A stretch of DNA of 64,000 bases, from positions 19,909,338 through 19,973,337 of the forward strand of contig CM039505.1 in NCBI GenBank assembly GCA_022432975.1, given 5' to 3'. This DNA comes from Begonia masoniana. Taxonomy: Eukaryota; Streptophyta; Magnoliopsida; Cucurbitales; Begoniaceae. The position numbers were made by a program, and so were the translations under genes. Of the stretch, positions 11,767-22,811 are shown in pieces. The notes below the pieces were generated by a model, which was not told where the DNA came from, made no database searches, and saw nothing but the letters and a program-made list of their open reading frames with translations. The first letter of the stretch is position 1. Every line of letters begins with the position of its first letter.

Positions 11767-12186
11767 TCAAGGAACGTCAAAATTACGGCCATGTAAAGAA
11801 ATTCCGGGTATGGCTTCGGGGTCCTCTGTATCTCTGTCAGTCTCCATATTGTCATTGGGACTTGAATGCAATGAATCTTCGAGCATGAATAATTCTGGTC
11901 TTTTGCAACAATGACCTGAGATAAACTTCTCGTCACAATAATAGCAGAACCCTTTTTCTCGACGTTCGTGTGCTTCTTGGTTGCTGATTCGGTGAAATGC
12001 TGTCACTGGAATAGTAACTTTCGCAGTCACTTGGTGGGTTGAGGAAGGGCCGAGCAGGCCAGCGAAGGGGTCGGAGATCGGCGAGACAATTGGACCCAAT
12101 TTCTTTTGCACTTGGTGGGTTTCGTCAGCAAAACCCGGGAAGGACAGCTTGAGGTAGTAGTGATGGTGGTAAGGGATGGTGGGTGA
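11767..12186 (-). pseudogene. Gag carboxy-terminal part with zinc knuckle
   Basis: Minus-strand translation gives a Pro/Ser/Thr-rich linker, then EAHERREKGFCYYCDEKF with the zinc-knuckle residues C-x2-C-x4-G-H-x4-C partly kept (the last position reads CCK), then an acidic tail. This is the end of a plant Ty3 Gag. It would have joined the segment at 13,254-13,457 before the hAT insertion. The usual capsid domain is missing between the two, so this Gag was already deleted before the insertion. Confidence 0.7.
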
Positions 12187-13245
12187 TAGGGGTGAGCAAG
12201 AACCGGATTGGAACCGAAAATTAGGTCCGGTTCTGGGTGGTTTTGAATTTTAAAAAATCCAAATTCGGTTTTTTTTGCTGGTGAACCGAAAAATCCGGTT
12301 CGGTTTTTGGGTTTAGTGAGACAAACCCGAATTCTACCGAACCGAATTAGGTTATTACGTGGCTCACCTCACTAGCTCGCTCTCTCTTCAGTCTTCGCTG
12401 CTTTCAGTCTTCAGAAATCCGAATCGCTCTCGCTGGATAGACGAACGGCGAAGTGCGACTGCGAACCCTACGTCTGTCTTTCTCTCGCTGCTCGCGCAGT
12501 CGCAGTTCGCACTTCGCAATCGCCGACGCCCAACTACTCTCAGTCTCTGTCTCTCTCTGCTCGCAGTCGCAGTCGCCCGACGCCAAATCACTCTTTGGTC
12601 GCACTTCATAGTTCGCATCGTCGATTTAATTGAAGATAACATCAAAATACAAATTGGATTCAGAGGGGGAATTGAGTACTTCGGCCTTTCACGAAGGTTT
12701 TTTTCTTGCTCTACTTTCTTAAAACTGGGGATGGGAAGATTTAGTTGGTAAATAAATGGTGATTATTTGGACAGTAGATGGTAGATTCCTTTTAGAAGAA
12801 TGCTAGCGTAAGGGTAGGAATTCTTTGGTAGACACCTGAATACGTTTGGTCTTTCCCATGTTCCCTTGTCGAAGAACTAAAGCTAAATTGTCATTAGTTA
12901 TTCTTTTGGGGGTTCTTATTTTGTTTCATTATTCTGTCTTCGAACTTGGAAGAACAATATATTTAGGTAGAATATAAAAATAGTCTTTGTGTTATTGTTA
13001 ATGTTTGAGCTCAATTCTGATACGGAGAATGATAATTTTAGAATTATAATTGTTACGTCTTAGAGATAACAAAAAGTGAGAAAATCGGAATCAGACTAGA
13101 ACTGGAATTGAAATTTGGGTCCGGTTCTGGTCCGGTCCTTACAAAAATAAAAACAGTCCTGGTCTTAAAAATTAAAAACCGAATTTTAATATTTCGGTTC
13201 CAATTTTCTGTAAAACCGGACTGGACCGGTTTTTGCTCGCCCCTA
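12187..13245. mobile_element. Non-autonomous hAT element, 1,059 bp
   Basis: Inverted ends TAGGGGTGAGCAA / TTGCTCGCCCCTA are flanked by a perfect eight-base duplication GTGGGTGA (12,179-12,186 and 13,246-13,253). Subterminal sequence repeats the motif AACCGG in both orientations, typical of hAT transposase-binding regions. No transposase is encoded. The ORFs of 85-130 codons inside have no recognisable similarity. Confidence 0.92.
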
Positions 13246-13253
13246 GTGGGTGA

Positions 13254-13457
13254 GTGGCCATTGTTTGGGGACGGAAAAGACAGTTTTGCAGCGAAATGAT
13301 TGATATCGGACGAATTGCGAGAGGTTCGTAGAGCTTGGAACTCGGACAGCACCGCTTGTAAAGCTGCGTGCACTTGATCAAAGTTAGACTCATGGCGAGC
13401 TAAAACTTCGTTCACTTCCGTGCGATATTCTGTATTAGATCGACCACGGGTATCCAT
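13254..13457 (-). pseudogene. Gag amino-terminal part
   Basis: The minus-strand ATG at 13,457 opens a frame (MDTRGRSNTEYRTEVNEVLA, then a helical segment with LQAVLSEFQALR) just inside the 5' LTR, where plant Ty3 Gag starts. The frame runs into the hAT insertion at 13,253 and resumes at 12,186. Confidence 0.65.
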
Positions 13458-13479
13458 GAAATCGGTGGTTTATGGTCTC

Positions 13480-13734
13480 TGATGAATTTGGGTTCGAGAA
13501 GAAACAAGTGGGAGAGATAGAGAGAGAGATAGAGTTAACGAAAGAGAGTAATAAAGAGAGATTCAATATTCATTTTTCATTCCCTCCTACAATAGAAATG
13601 AATGACACTTTAAAGAAACTAAAAGGAACAATTAACTTCTCACTAAATAACAATGAATTTCCCACTAATTGGTTCCCACTAATCCATAAACGATAATATA
13701 GGCTAGGAGTTAGTCTCCATTAATGCACGTATCA
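13480..13734 (-). repeat. 5' LTR of the non-autonomous Ty3 element
   Basis: Partner of 11,454-11,715; ends TGAT and ATCA; followed by the duplicated target ATTTG. Confidence 0.9.
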
Positions 13735-13895
13735 ATTTGGCATCAACATGTTCACTTCATGGGCTCTTCTTGACGATTTGTTAATGACAAAGGCTTCTTT
13801 GCTAAAGAGTCTAACTTTAAGGCCAAATAGGTAAAAAATTGTTTAGGGTATACCATTCTACACTCACGTAAAATAATAAAAAATGAAAAAATATA

Positions 13896-14742
13896 GGGAA
13901 ATTATCGATTTGAACCCTGTACTATACACGTTTTTTCAATTCAGCCCCTGTACTAAAAAAACCGACAAACCGAACCCTGTATTTTGATTCTGTTATCAGT
14001 TTTGACCTTCTATCAACAATTTCATTAAACCCTCATTGAAAAAACTATCAAACGATCTTAGATTTAGTTGAAATTTTTACCACATGTTCATTACTTAATG
14101 AGAAGATAATCTGAAAATTTTAGTAATTTTTTAACACATCTACGATTTATTGTAATTTTATTTTAGTATTTGTTAAAACTATTATAATAAATCATACAAA
14201 TTTTAAAAAATTACGCAAATGTTTCTATTATCTACCCATAATATGGTGAATACCTGAAAAAAGTTTCAAATAAATTCAATATCTTTTGGTATTTTTTTAA
14301 ATTAATCTCAGTTTCTTTTTTACTTTATAAATTAATTTTTAAAAAAATAACAAACAATATTTGATTTATTTGAAAACTTTTTCAGATGTTCAACCTATCA
14401 TGGGTAGATAATAGAAAAAGTTTCGTGATTTTATAAAATTTGTATGATTTATTATAATATTTTTATAAAATACTAAAATAAAATTCTAATAAATCGTACA
14501 TGTGTTAAAAAATCACGAAAATTTCTTGATTATCTTCTCATTAAGTAGTGAACATGTGGTAAAATGTCAACTGAATCCAAGATCGTTTGTTAGTTTTTTC
14601 AATGAGTGTTTAATGAAATTGTTGATAGAAGGTCAAAACTGATAACAGAATCAAAGTACAGGGTTCGGCTTGCCGGTTTTTTTAGTACAGGGGCCGAATT
14701 GAAAAAACGTGTATAGTACAGGGTTCAAATCGATAATTACCC
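13896..14742. mobile_element. Mutator-type inverted-repeat element (MULE-MITE), 847 bp
   Basis: The whole element is a near-perfect inverted repeat: arms of about 385 bp (13,896-14,283 and 14,358-14,742) around a loop of about 75 bp. It starts GGGAAATTATCG and ends CGATAATTACCC. A perfect nine-base duplication AAAAATATA flanks it (13,887-13,895 and 14,743-14,751), the length expected for Mutator-like transposition. It has no coding capacity. Confidence 0.92.
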
Positions 14743-14843
14743 AAAAATATATTAAAAAAAAGATTATTTAAACTAGATGATATACAAACAATTGTACTAA
14801 TATACATACAAACAAGCATATCCTCTTTCTATCTGCAACTTCT

Positions 14844-15450
14844 CTATTTGGAAGTGCCTAAAACCACCTCCAAGTGACGACTAAGATCGTTTACGTACTT
14901 AGTCGAATTACACTTTTCTGCGTCAAGTAGCTCTTCCGAGGATGTTCGTTTAAGTTCCGATTTTTGTCTACTTTTAAGAAGCTCCAAACCACCTTTCTCT
15001 CCTTTTAAAATTTGAACAACCTGTCCAGCAATAGTTGTTTACCATACAGACAGGAAACTAGTATTATTCTGAGCAACAAATAGAGAATTACCTGACTCAT
15101 TTGGGGCCGATTGACTGCAGATTGATGAATGCACATCGAAGCCGTCACAACCATGCGATTCATCTGCTCTACATCGAAGGCATGAGCAAGGCAAGGATCA
15201 GTAAGCTCCTTGATATCCAGATGGGCAAGATGAGGTTTGGCCTGATAATAAGCCAATCAGAATGTGCTTTGATGGTAAATCTGAAGATGAAGATAGGAAA
15301 AACAATCGTACCCACATCACGAGGCTCTGCTGCGAGCTGTCCAAAGATTGACGTCCGGTAATTAGTTCTAAAAGCAGGACGCCAAAAGCATATACATCAG
15401 TTTTTTCATCAACCATTCCATGCATGAAGAACTCTGGAGGAAGATATCTA

Positions 15451-15518
<68 letters not shown>

Positions 15519-17203
15519 AAGAGGAATTACAAAAACAAAACTTCAAATAAAAAAGATGAGTGATTGGACGTAGTTACAAACCCAAATGTGCCTTCAAACT
15601 TTGATACAATGTGGTGAGTCCATTGATCTGGCAGCCATTTTGCAAGCCCAAAATCACATATCTGAGTAATGTAAGAAATTCATGTTAGAAATTGAACGAT
15701 AACCAGAAAAATAAAATACAAACTGGGACACTAGATTTACGTAGAAAATATTTTCGAAAAAAAACTACGAGGAGATAAACAAATCTTATTATTAAGATCG
15801 AAATACAACCGTAAGTTTTGTAATTCTATTTTACATGAATTTAAATAAAGCAAAATCCTAATAAGATTCTAAACGTGGACATAACCGGCTCGGTCCAGAT
15901 AGAATTCGGGTCACACTGAAATTTAACAATCGAAGTTTTATATTTTGCCAAAAATACATAAACTTGTGAAACAATAGCACACCTGAGGTTCAAAATCCTC
16001 AGAAAGCAATATATTGGAAGCCTTGATGTCTCTATGTATTATTCTTCTTTGACAGCCTTCATGAAGATAAAGAAGACCATCTGCAATGCCTAAAGCAACC
16101 TTATATCTGATTCCCCAATCAAGGATCTTCCTATCTCCTTCAGTTATTGCAAAAATGTAGTTTAAAAAAAAATGTTAAATTTTGAAACCCAAACTTAGAA
16201 AATGATGAAAATTACCGTAAATGATTGAAGCGAGGCTCCCGTGAGGAGACAAGTGAAGAACAAGATGCATTCCGCCTTCAATCCCATAACCAATAACTTT
16301 TGCAATGTTTGGATGATCAACATGAACAATAATTCCAAGCTCTGATAAGAAATCTGCAGTCATTTCGTCTTGGCTTCCTCTTGTAAGCCGCTTAATTGCT
16401 ACCAGTTCCCCATCCTCCAATTCACCTTTGTAAACTTCAGCATAACCCCCTTCCCCAATCAGATTTTCTAAGCACAACAGAAAAACATTAAGTATTTATC
16501 AGCTAGAATTCCTGGGAAAAAAACATCTACAATGTTGGATTAGATTTTGGCACAGACCATGTCTGAAGTTGCTGGTTGCGATTTGGAGCTCGAAGAGAGA
16601 GAAGTTCTTCCATGAAGATTTGAAGCAGGAAAAGTCAGCATCTAAGGAGCAACTTTTGACGGGAGAGTTAATGGGCGGAATCAGATCATCTCGAAATCTT
16701 CTGCTTTTTTTTCTGGTGAGTTTTGGGACACCTTTAAGAGGAGGGAAGGTCTTAAATGGAGGAAAGGTTTTAAGAGGAGGGAAAGTTTTAAGTGGAGTGA
16801 AGGTGGGGAATATCATGTCGGATCCTTTTTTCAACAACCGGAAGAAGCCATTCCACTGTGGCGGTGTTCTTGAATCAGACTGGCCTCTGAGTCTGAGCTG
16901 CTGGCCTTTGAAGAAGAAGCTGATTCAGATTCTAAGCTTGTCGAGCAATCCTCGAGAACTCCTCTCGGAGAACACTCTTTGTCTTCCAAATCCAAGAATC
17001 TCAAATCTGGGTTTATAACATTAAAGCATTGAAATGATAATGGGCACTGTAACAGGTTTGAAGAAAGCAAAGTTACCTTCACTTGAAAAGGAATAGGATG
17101 AACAAAGTCGGCGCGATCTTCGGCCTGAAACAATCTCCTCTGCTTCATTTACACTTTCACATGCTCTATCTTCTGCGGCAGCACTGCAGAAACTATTGCT
17201 GCT
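14844..17203 (-). CDS. Receptor-like cytoplasmic Ser/Thr kinase, RBK-like (RLCK-VI type), with apparent N-terminal frameshift
   Basis: Exons on the minus strand with consistent phases and GT/AG borders are 17077-17203 (5' border uncertain), 16558-17006, 16216-16467, 15983-16137, 15582-15661, 15312-15447, 15092-15241 and 14844-15020 (stop 14846-14844). The kinase core is complete: glycine loop [15 protein letters not shown]-binding lysine in VAIK, catalytic HRDIKASN, metal-binding DFG, EGTFGYLPPE and [15 protein letters not shown]. The exon pattern and the [19 protein letters not shown] and LPDQWTHH signatures fit the ROP-binding RBK1/RBK2 group, cytosolic kinases linked to small-GTPase signalling. 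The amino-terminal exon reads SPRGVLEDC in one frame but the following [13 protein letters not shown] in another, so a one-base frameshift lies near 16,880-16,900 and the first frame stops at 16,833-16,831. PLKTFP-like units are repeated four times at 16,730-16,805. I could not place the start codon. Confidence 0.85.
15452..15517. repeat. 66-base A homopolymer (T tract upstream of a kinase 3' splice site)
   Basis: In the kinase sense strand this is an uninterrupted run of T ending four bases before the acceptor TGTAG at 15,448-15,449. It acts as, or replaces, the polypyrimidine tract of that intron. The length could be partly an assembly artefact. Confidence 0.9.
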
Positions 17204-18480
17204 CTTGCAATTTCAATCGACCAGAGAGCAGGAAGCATTAAAGCAATCAGCCGTTTTTATAACTCAAAATGTAGAAAACGAAAGTAATAGCTAAAAAACA
17301 GAAACCCATTTGCTGAGATTTAACAATTATTTCAAAGATTAATCATATCTTCGCAATACCTGCAAAGACCGGGAGTTGGGATTTTATAAAATCCTTCTGC
17401 CCTCCTATTTGATTATTAATTTTTTTCATTTAGCATAATCCCTAACAAATCCAGACCCTCCGTGTTCTCAAAGAATATAGCATTATAACAGGCGAATACT
17501 TAGAAACGGAAAATCGGAACAACAAATCAGATACGATTATGCTAAGACACAGAAAGAAGAAAGCCAAAATGGAACCATAAGAACAAACCATGAAGAAACC
17601 GAAGATTGTCGGCCGATTTCCATTCGTTTTCGGAGGTGGGAAAACCAAAAAGATGAAAAATAGAAAGAGAAAGAGTTAGAAAGAAGAAAGAAGACTAAAA
17701 ACAATGAAGAGAGGAAAGCAGAGGCTCGCCCCAATTTAGCAGTGGAGCGAAGAATGATGCTCCAAAATCGGAAGATTAAAAGGCAAAGTTGGGCTCCCTG
17801 AATCGGATCAGATTGAAGCTGCAACGCAACAAGAAATTAGTAGGAAGGAAGAATAGGATAAAAATAGGAAACAAAGAGACGCCTTCGTATAAACTAAAAA
17901 ACGGGTCGCCCATGGTTATCTGTAGAATATCCCAAGCACCGGTTTGGCTGAAATACATCACAGAAACAATCTAATGATCAAAATAGCTTGAAAGCATAGT
18001 CCATTCAAATGGTTCTATGTATTTGTAAAAGTACCGGAAGAACAACCTCAACGATATGATAGCTCCGACTAGATATTAATTTTCATCCTCCATCCAACGA
18101 ACAAGAAACCAAATCACAGAACTCTAGTCTCACGACCATTAGAGCAGATGTTGGAGGCCGGAGGCAGAGCTAGACCTTCCCCAAGAAATCACGTAGAGGA
18201 GGCAACACGCGCACCTCCAACCCACAAAACACTGTCATCACATAACCAAGTGACGTTGCCGGTAGAGCTGCAAACACAAGCCCATGCAGCTTTACGTATA
18301 CCTATACTAAAAGGGTGACCTCTGTGTGTGTTGGTGAACCAGGTAAGGTGGTTCTAAACAGACAATCAAAGCTCGAACAAGAAGAAACTACTTACAAGTT
18401 GAAGACTAAAACCCATCTCCCCAACCAAACTGGGGGTCTTTGTTGTTTTGTTTCAACTTCGATTTCCCTGCCCATTTTAC
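17204..18480. other. Upstream region of the kinase; probable 5' UTR and promoter
   Basis: A donor-like GCAG|GTATTG on the minus strand at about 17,360 suggests an upstream, perhaps untranslated, exon. The short ORFs here match nothing I recognise. The true start codon of the kinase may lie in this region. Confidence 0.35.
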
Positions 18481-18529
18481 TAGTTGCTTCAATTTTTACC
18501 AAACCAGGGTGTAGAATTATTTCATTTGG

Positions 18530-18770
18530 GACATCTCCAATCCCTTCAAGTGCTGAATTTGTGTTATTATATGCTCATTATAGATGATTTGAGTCATTTA
18601 TTGGATCTATGTTCTCAAAACAAGTATGAAGTCCTTCAAACTTTGAATAATTCTCATTGTCTTCTACTAAATCAATTTAACAACTCAATCAAAGCAGTTC
18701 AATCCGACATAGGTGGCGAGTACATTGCTTTATCACCCTATTCATGGGATTGTCTACTATCTTCCTTGTC
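18530..18770 (+). pseudogene. Ty1/copia integrase core remnant
   Basis: Plus-strand translation shows YYMLIIDDLSHLLDL, then KYEVLQTL, then a Gln/Asn-rich stretch, then IKAVQSDIGGEY. This is the copia integrase core with the first and second catalytic aspartates in the IDD and SDxGGEY contexts. The flanks are unrelated or frameshifted and no glutamate region is recognisable, so it is a short fossil. Confidence 0.75.
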
Positions 18771-18839
18771 TGTATACACCATCACAAAATGGTTAGGTTC
18801 AAAGAAAACACAAACGTGACGTGGAAGTCAGTTTCTTGA

Positions 18840-19620
18840 TCTTATATCAGTCTTATACACCATTTCAATATTTGACATGCATTCATTACCCTGCTCGGCA
18901 ACTTTGTGCACCCAACTCAATCCGATCCTTTCCCATGAAGTTGATTAACTCCTCTGCCGGCCGAAACTGAAGCGCAGCTTGCTAGACGACTTCCGACCTT
19001 CACAGACTCGGACGAATAACATGAAGGGTTGAGAATCCAAACCTATAAATCACCCAAGCCTCACCCTTTCGACGGGAGCCTTTGTCCAATTTCAAATAAA
19101 GATCTCCTCCTTCGATCAAACTCGTAACAACCAACCCAGACGACGTTGAACTAATATGATCCAGTCATCCAGTAAATCCGACCCAACTCCGGCGAGTTCA
19201 CCCTCATCACTTTGATGCCAGTGTTTTCTCCCTCTCTGTCTCTGCGTATTTCTTGCAAGTGGACAAAAGAAGAAAATTAAGGATGATGACGTGCTGGACT
19301 TGGAAGAACATCTCTCTAACCTAGTCCAATTATCAAGCCCTACTTGAAGTGATCCAGTCGAAGTTCTAACCTAACATAGTTCAATCCATATGGGTAGTTC
19401 CGAATCCAAACTGATGAAGGTTCATCTCAACCAAATCGAAGCTGGCCCAAACGAACAAGAATCAAACCTAACTAGGTTCCGCCCAAGCCAACCCGAACTT
19501 AAAGGGAGTAAGAATTTTCTACTTATTTTCAATAAATAATTATGCAAAAATAGATTTCTAACGTGAAGTTGAAATTGATAGTTAAATAATTTATTTTGGC
19601 GACAAAAATTTCCAAGAACA
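18840..19620. other. No gene seen
   Basis: The stretch is mixed-composition non-coding DNA. No repeat ends or ORF of interest are visible. Confidence 0.35.
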
Positions 19621-19656
19621 CTCAAGAAATCGATAACTTTGAACTCTCAAATTCAG

Positions 19657-20126
19657 GTAATTAAAACATTAGGTTTTCAATATTTTGGCCGTAGACCCTA
19701 CATCACGAAGCTTTTATTAAATTATTTTTTAAAATTATTTTATTATTTAATTTTGTTATTACTTGAATATCCATGTATAAGCATTGACTTAGGAATGTAG
19801 AAAAATAAAAATGATAGATCCTAATGTATGCGAGTGTAAAATGAATGGAATTGATGAAAATCATGAGTAGATTAATGAGAGTTTGAACGCATGAGATTAC
19901 TAATAAAAGTCTGAACGCATAGTTATAAATTGAAATAACTTACGAAACTTTATAAAGGTGTGAGGAACCACTAGTTTCTAAAAGTTTGAACGCATAATAA
20001 AGATGAAAAATGAGTTTCATCCAGTATGTAACTTTAAACATAGAATTTGTTAATGTATGTAATTAAATTCATATGCATGCGTTTTATCTTACTGAGTTTA
20101 TCTCACGCATTAATTTTGTGATGTAG
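19657..20126 (+). promoter_or_regulatory. Intron-like structured module in LTR fragment, family E
   Basis: The donor-like CAG|GTAATT at 19,657 is followed by CCTACATCAC (19,697-19,706). The hairpin TGAG/CTCA (20,093-20,105) precedes TTTTGTGATGTAGGTG (20,118-20,127), which contains a possible acceptor. The order and spacing match the other LTR modules in this window, so the surrounding 19.6-20.3 kb is taken as an LTR fragment. Confidence 0.45.
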
Positions 20127-20689
20127 GTGAATTTTTATCTAAAGATGAACTGATGTTGATTGAGAATTTTCCAAAGGTGGACGAGCATACAGAGAAAGAT
20201 GTTGTCATTGGCTCCGAAGAATGATTGAAAGTTATGATTTTATATCGTTTAAATGATATTTCATATTTAAGTTGCATTTGAACAAATTCCCGTTTAGTTT
20301 TAGTTTGAATATATTGTTTCACCAGTTGTTGAATTTTTCAATAACTATGTTATTGTTTTAAATGAAGTTTTTTTTAATGTTTGATTAGTATTGAAATTTT
20401 TTAAATATTTATTGATAGTTGTTTTAAAGTTTCTACCTAATAAATAATTTTCGCTATTTTCAAATATTTTCGAATTTAGAAATTTAGGATTTTTATAATG
20501 ATCCAATTTAACATAATTTACAAATTGACTTGGGAAAAATTTTAGGATTTCACATTGAAAAAAAACGAAAATGAATTTTGGAATCGTTACATGTTATTAC
20601 ACACATTCAAACTTGTAGATGTTCCAATTTTTTTTTCTTTGTCATTACAACACTCACAAACTTCTATTTTTCTTGCTATGGGAAAATAA

Positions 20690-20830
20690 AAACTACGAAT
20701 TGAACGATCTAATTCTCGAAGAGGACTCGATCGTCCAATCTAAGATTTTGATCCATGATTTAAACTTAAAAATTCACATGAGATAAGTTGAAGTCCACAT
20801 AAAGATCACAAGAATATAAGATAGTGTAAT
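20690..20830. repeat. Diverged LTR-end fragment related to 21,620-21,749
   Basis: Both stretches share a series of motifs in order: GAGGACT(C/T)GATCG, CCCAA/TCCAA, TCACA and a terminal ATATAA. They look like old copies of one sequence. Confidence 0.45.
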
Positions 20831-21067
20831 AATTTGTATTCAAGTGTTCAAGAAATATTATGGAGGAAAAAAAATGTATCATCACACTTGTAAAAATAAT
20901 AAAGACCCATATAAAGAGAAATATTAAATAAGTTCTCACAAAAAAAAAAAAAATTAAGAACACTCTTAAGGAAAATAAACAAAAGAGGAACTTCAAGAAG
21001 CCAGTCACTCCAGGTTTTGGCTACAATGGTTTTTTCCTAGAAAAAATAAGGCAGTCTATCGAGATAA

Positions 21068-21225
21068 GTAGATTAAACTTAACAAGGATCCTATCACACC
21101 ACCGAATGCATAGAAAATTAATTTTATCATTTCTCAGTTAAAAAACGTAGATTAAACTTAACAAGGATCCTATCACACCACCGAATGCATAGAAAATTAA
21201 TTTTATCATTTCTCAGTTAAAAAAC
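21068..21225. repeat. Tandem duplication, 2 x 79 bp, identical units
   Basis: The block beginning GTAGATTAAACTTAACAAGG is repeated once in tandem without visible differences, which indicates a recent duplication. Confidence 0.95.
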
Positions 21226-21989
21226 ATGAGCTAAAAAGTGTATGTACATATATGGATTTATATTAAAAGACATTTTAAAACAAATTTTGTGGGTCACTGG
21301 TAGGCGAGTATCAAAAACAATATTACATATTATACGATAGTTAACATAAAATAATGTTATCGTAGAAAAATATTCATAGTAAAAATAACGTAAAATCACG
21401 AACCTCTGCATACCTGAAGGCGCACAAGAAAGAAAAGACATTAGAGACTAGTCGTGACATAAACAAATAATCTGACTAGGTTTAGAGATTCAGACTTAAG
21501 TGCACAACATCGTAAGCTACCCCAATACATATATCTCGCGTAACATGCAAACATCTTCTCGCTTAATAGAAGGTTTATATCAAACAAATTGTCACGACTC
21601 AGAGGCAGACCTAACAGAATGCCGGGTCAGGCGATCAGATCTTCAGAGAGGACTTGATCGCCCAACCCAATGTTTGGTTCGCAGTAAAAGTCTTGAACAT
21701 TAATCAAAAGTCAAGATTCACACAGTGATCACAAATATAATAATGCAATTGTGACGACCTTAATACTGTACCCAATTTCCCGTACATAAGTTTTTTTTAT
21801 CCTTATACATTAAATAAACTCTAAGCGGAATTTAAACCGAAATCAGAATTGAAGTCTACGTTTTAAACCATTTAAAACAAAACCATTTATAAACTTAAAC
21901 AATTTAAAACAATTAATAAAACACTTAAAATTAATTAAAACAAAACAATTAAAGGGGAAGGGCAGAACGGTCAAAGCTGCGACCAACAG

Positions 21990-22190
21990 AGAGGGGCGAT
22001 CGATCTCCAAATTCAGGAGATCGATCGCCAAGTTGCTAAATGGGAGAGGCGATCGATCTCCAAAATTGCAGGAGATCGATCGCCAATGTGTAACCAAGTG
22101 AGGGGCGATCGATCTCCAAAAATGCAGGAGATCGATCGCCGAACACAAGGCATGGAGGGGCGATTATCACCCCTCATAATGGCGATCAGT
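21990..22190. repeat. Array of self-complementary units in LTR C2
   Basis: Four imperfect units of about 56 bp each contain GGCGATCGATCTCC and, about 10-14 bases later, its reverse complement GGAGATCGATCGCC. The last unit is degenerate. Each unit can fold on itself. Confidence 0.95.
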
Positions 22191-22247
22191 CGCCTTCCAC
22201 GTTACTTCATTCTTTCCTCACCACTCTTCTTTCTTCTCTCTATTTTC

Positions 22248-22342
22248 TAACAAATACTCTCTGGAATCCGTAATTCCAGAGAGCAAAACACTTTATATAA
22301 AAAAATGCTCTCTGGAATCGAAATTCTAGAGAGCAGAACACC
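22248..22342. repeat. Two further short hairpins in LTR C2
   Basis: CTCTCTGGAAT and ATTCCAGAGAG, then a second near copy with GCTCTCTGGAAT and ATTCTAGAGAGC, form two adjacent stem-loops. Confidence 0.85.
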
Positions 22343-22803
22343 AACATACTTTCCATCCCTGCACCCTAATTAAACGAATTAAACGCACGTTAAACTTTCA
22401 TAAAAACAAACTGCGTGGATACGTTTAAAAATCGACAAATCCTCCTGTTTTAAATTCCAAGCAGTTCTAATGAATCACTATATAAACACAGTTTATAAAA
22501 CAGGTTTTCAAGAACGTTTAAAACATCAAAACATGAACCTAATATCTAGCAAGATCCCAAGCATCCTAATATGTTCTAACTTTACACATATTTTGTAACG
22601 CCCGGATTTTCGAATCTTAGGGTTTTCTAATTTCTTAGGTTATTTTTGTAAAATAGCAAATTAAAGTATTTTCTTGAGCGGGATGTTTCTTTAGAGCCCT
22701 AGGAATTTATGAGAATTTTTAGAGGAATAAGTGAAATTTTAGAAATCCAAATCGAAAGAGTAATGCTAGAGTTCCCGTTTTAGCCTTTTAGTATGTTAAT
22801 TCG

Positions 22804-22811
22804 TATAAATA
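22804..22811 (+). promoter_or_regulatory. TATA box of LTR D
   Basis: TATAAATA about 210 bp into the LTR, in the same context as the TATA boxes of the B LTRs. Confidence 0.65.

Larger units (their letters stand above)
11454..13734 (-). mobile_element. Non-autonomous Ty3/gypsy element (gag only) with nested hAT
   Basis: Two near-identical LTRs of about 260 bp (11,454-11,715 and 13,480-13,734) flank a gag-only interior. The five-base duplication ATTTG lies on both sides (11,449-11,453 and 13,735-13,739). LTR ends are TGATA/TATCA. Reading on the minus strand, a degenerate Met-type primer-binding site follows the right LTR, and a purine-rich tract GCGGTGGGGAA precedes the left LTR. A 1,059-bp hAT element sits inside gag. 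No pol is present, so mobilisation would need proteins from another element. Confidence 0.9.

Noticed and set aside
12359..12751. 130-codon plus ORF and overlapping minus ORFs
   Set aside because: They lie wholly in the non-autonomous hAT element, with low-complexity Ser/Arg composition and no similarity.
17537..17961. Hydrophobic minus ORFs upstream of the kinase
   Set aside because: They are not in frame with the kinase exons and show no family; I could not show that they supply its start.
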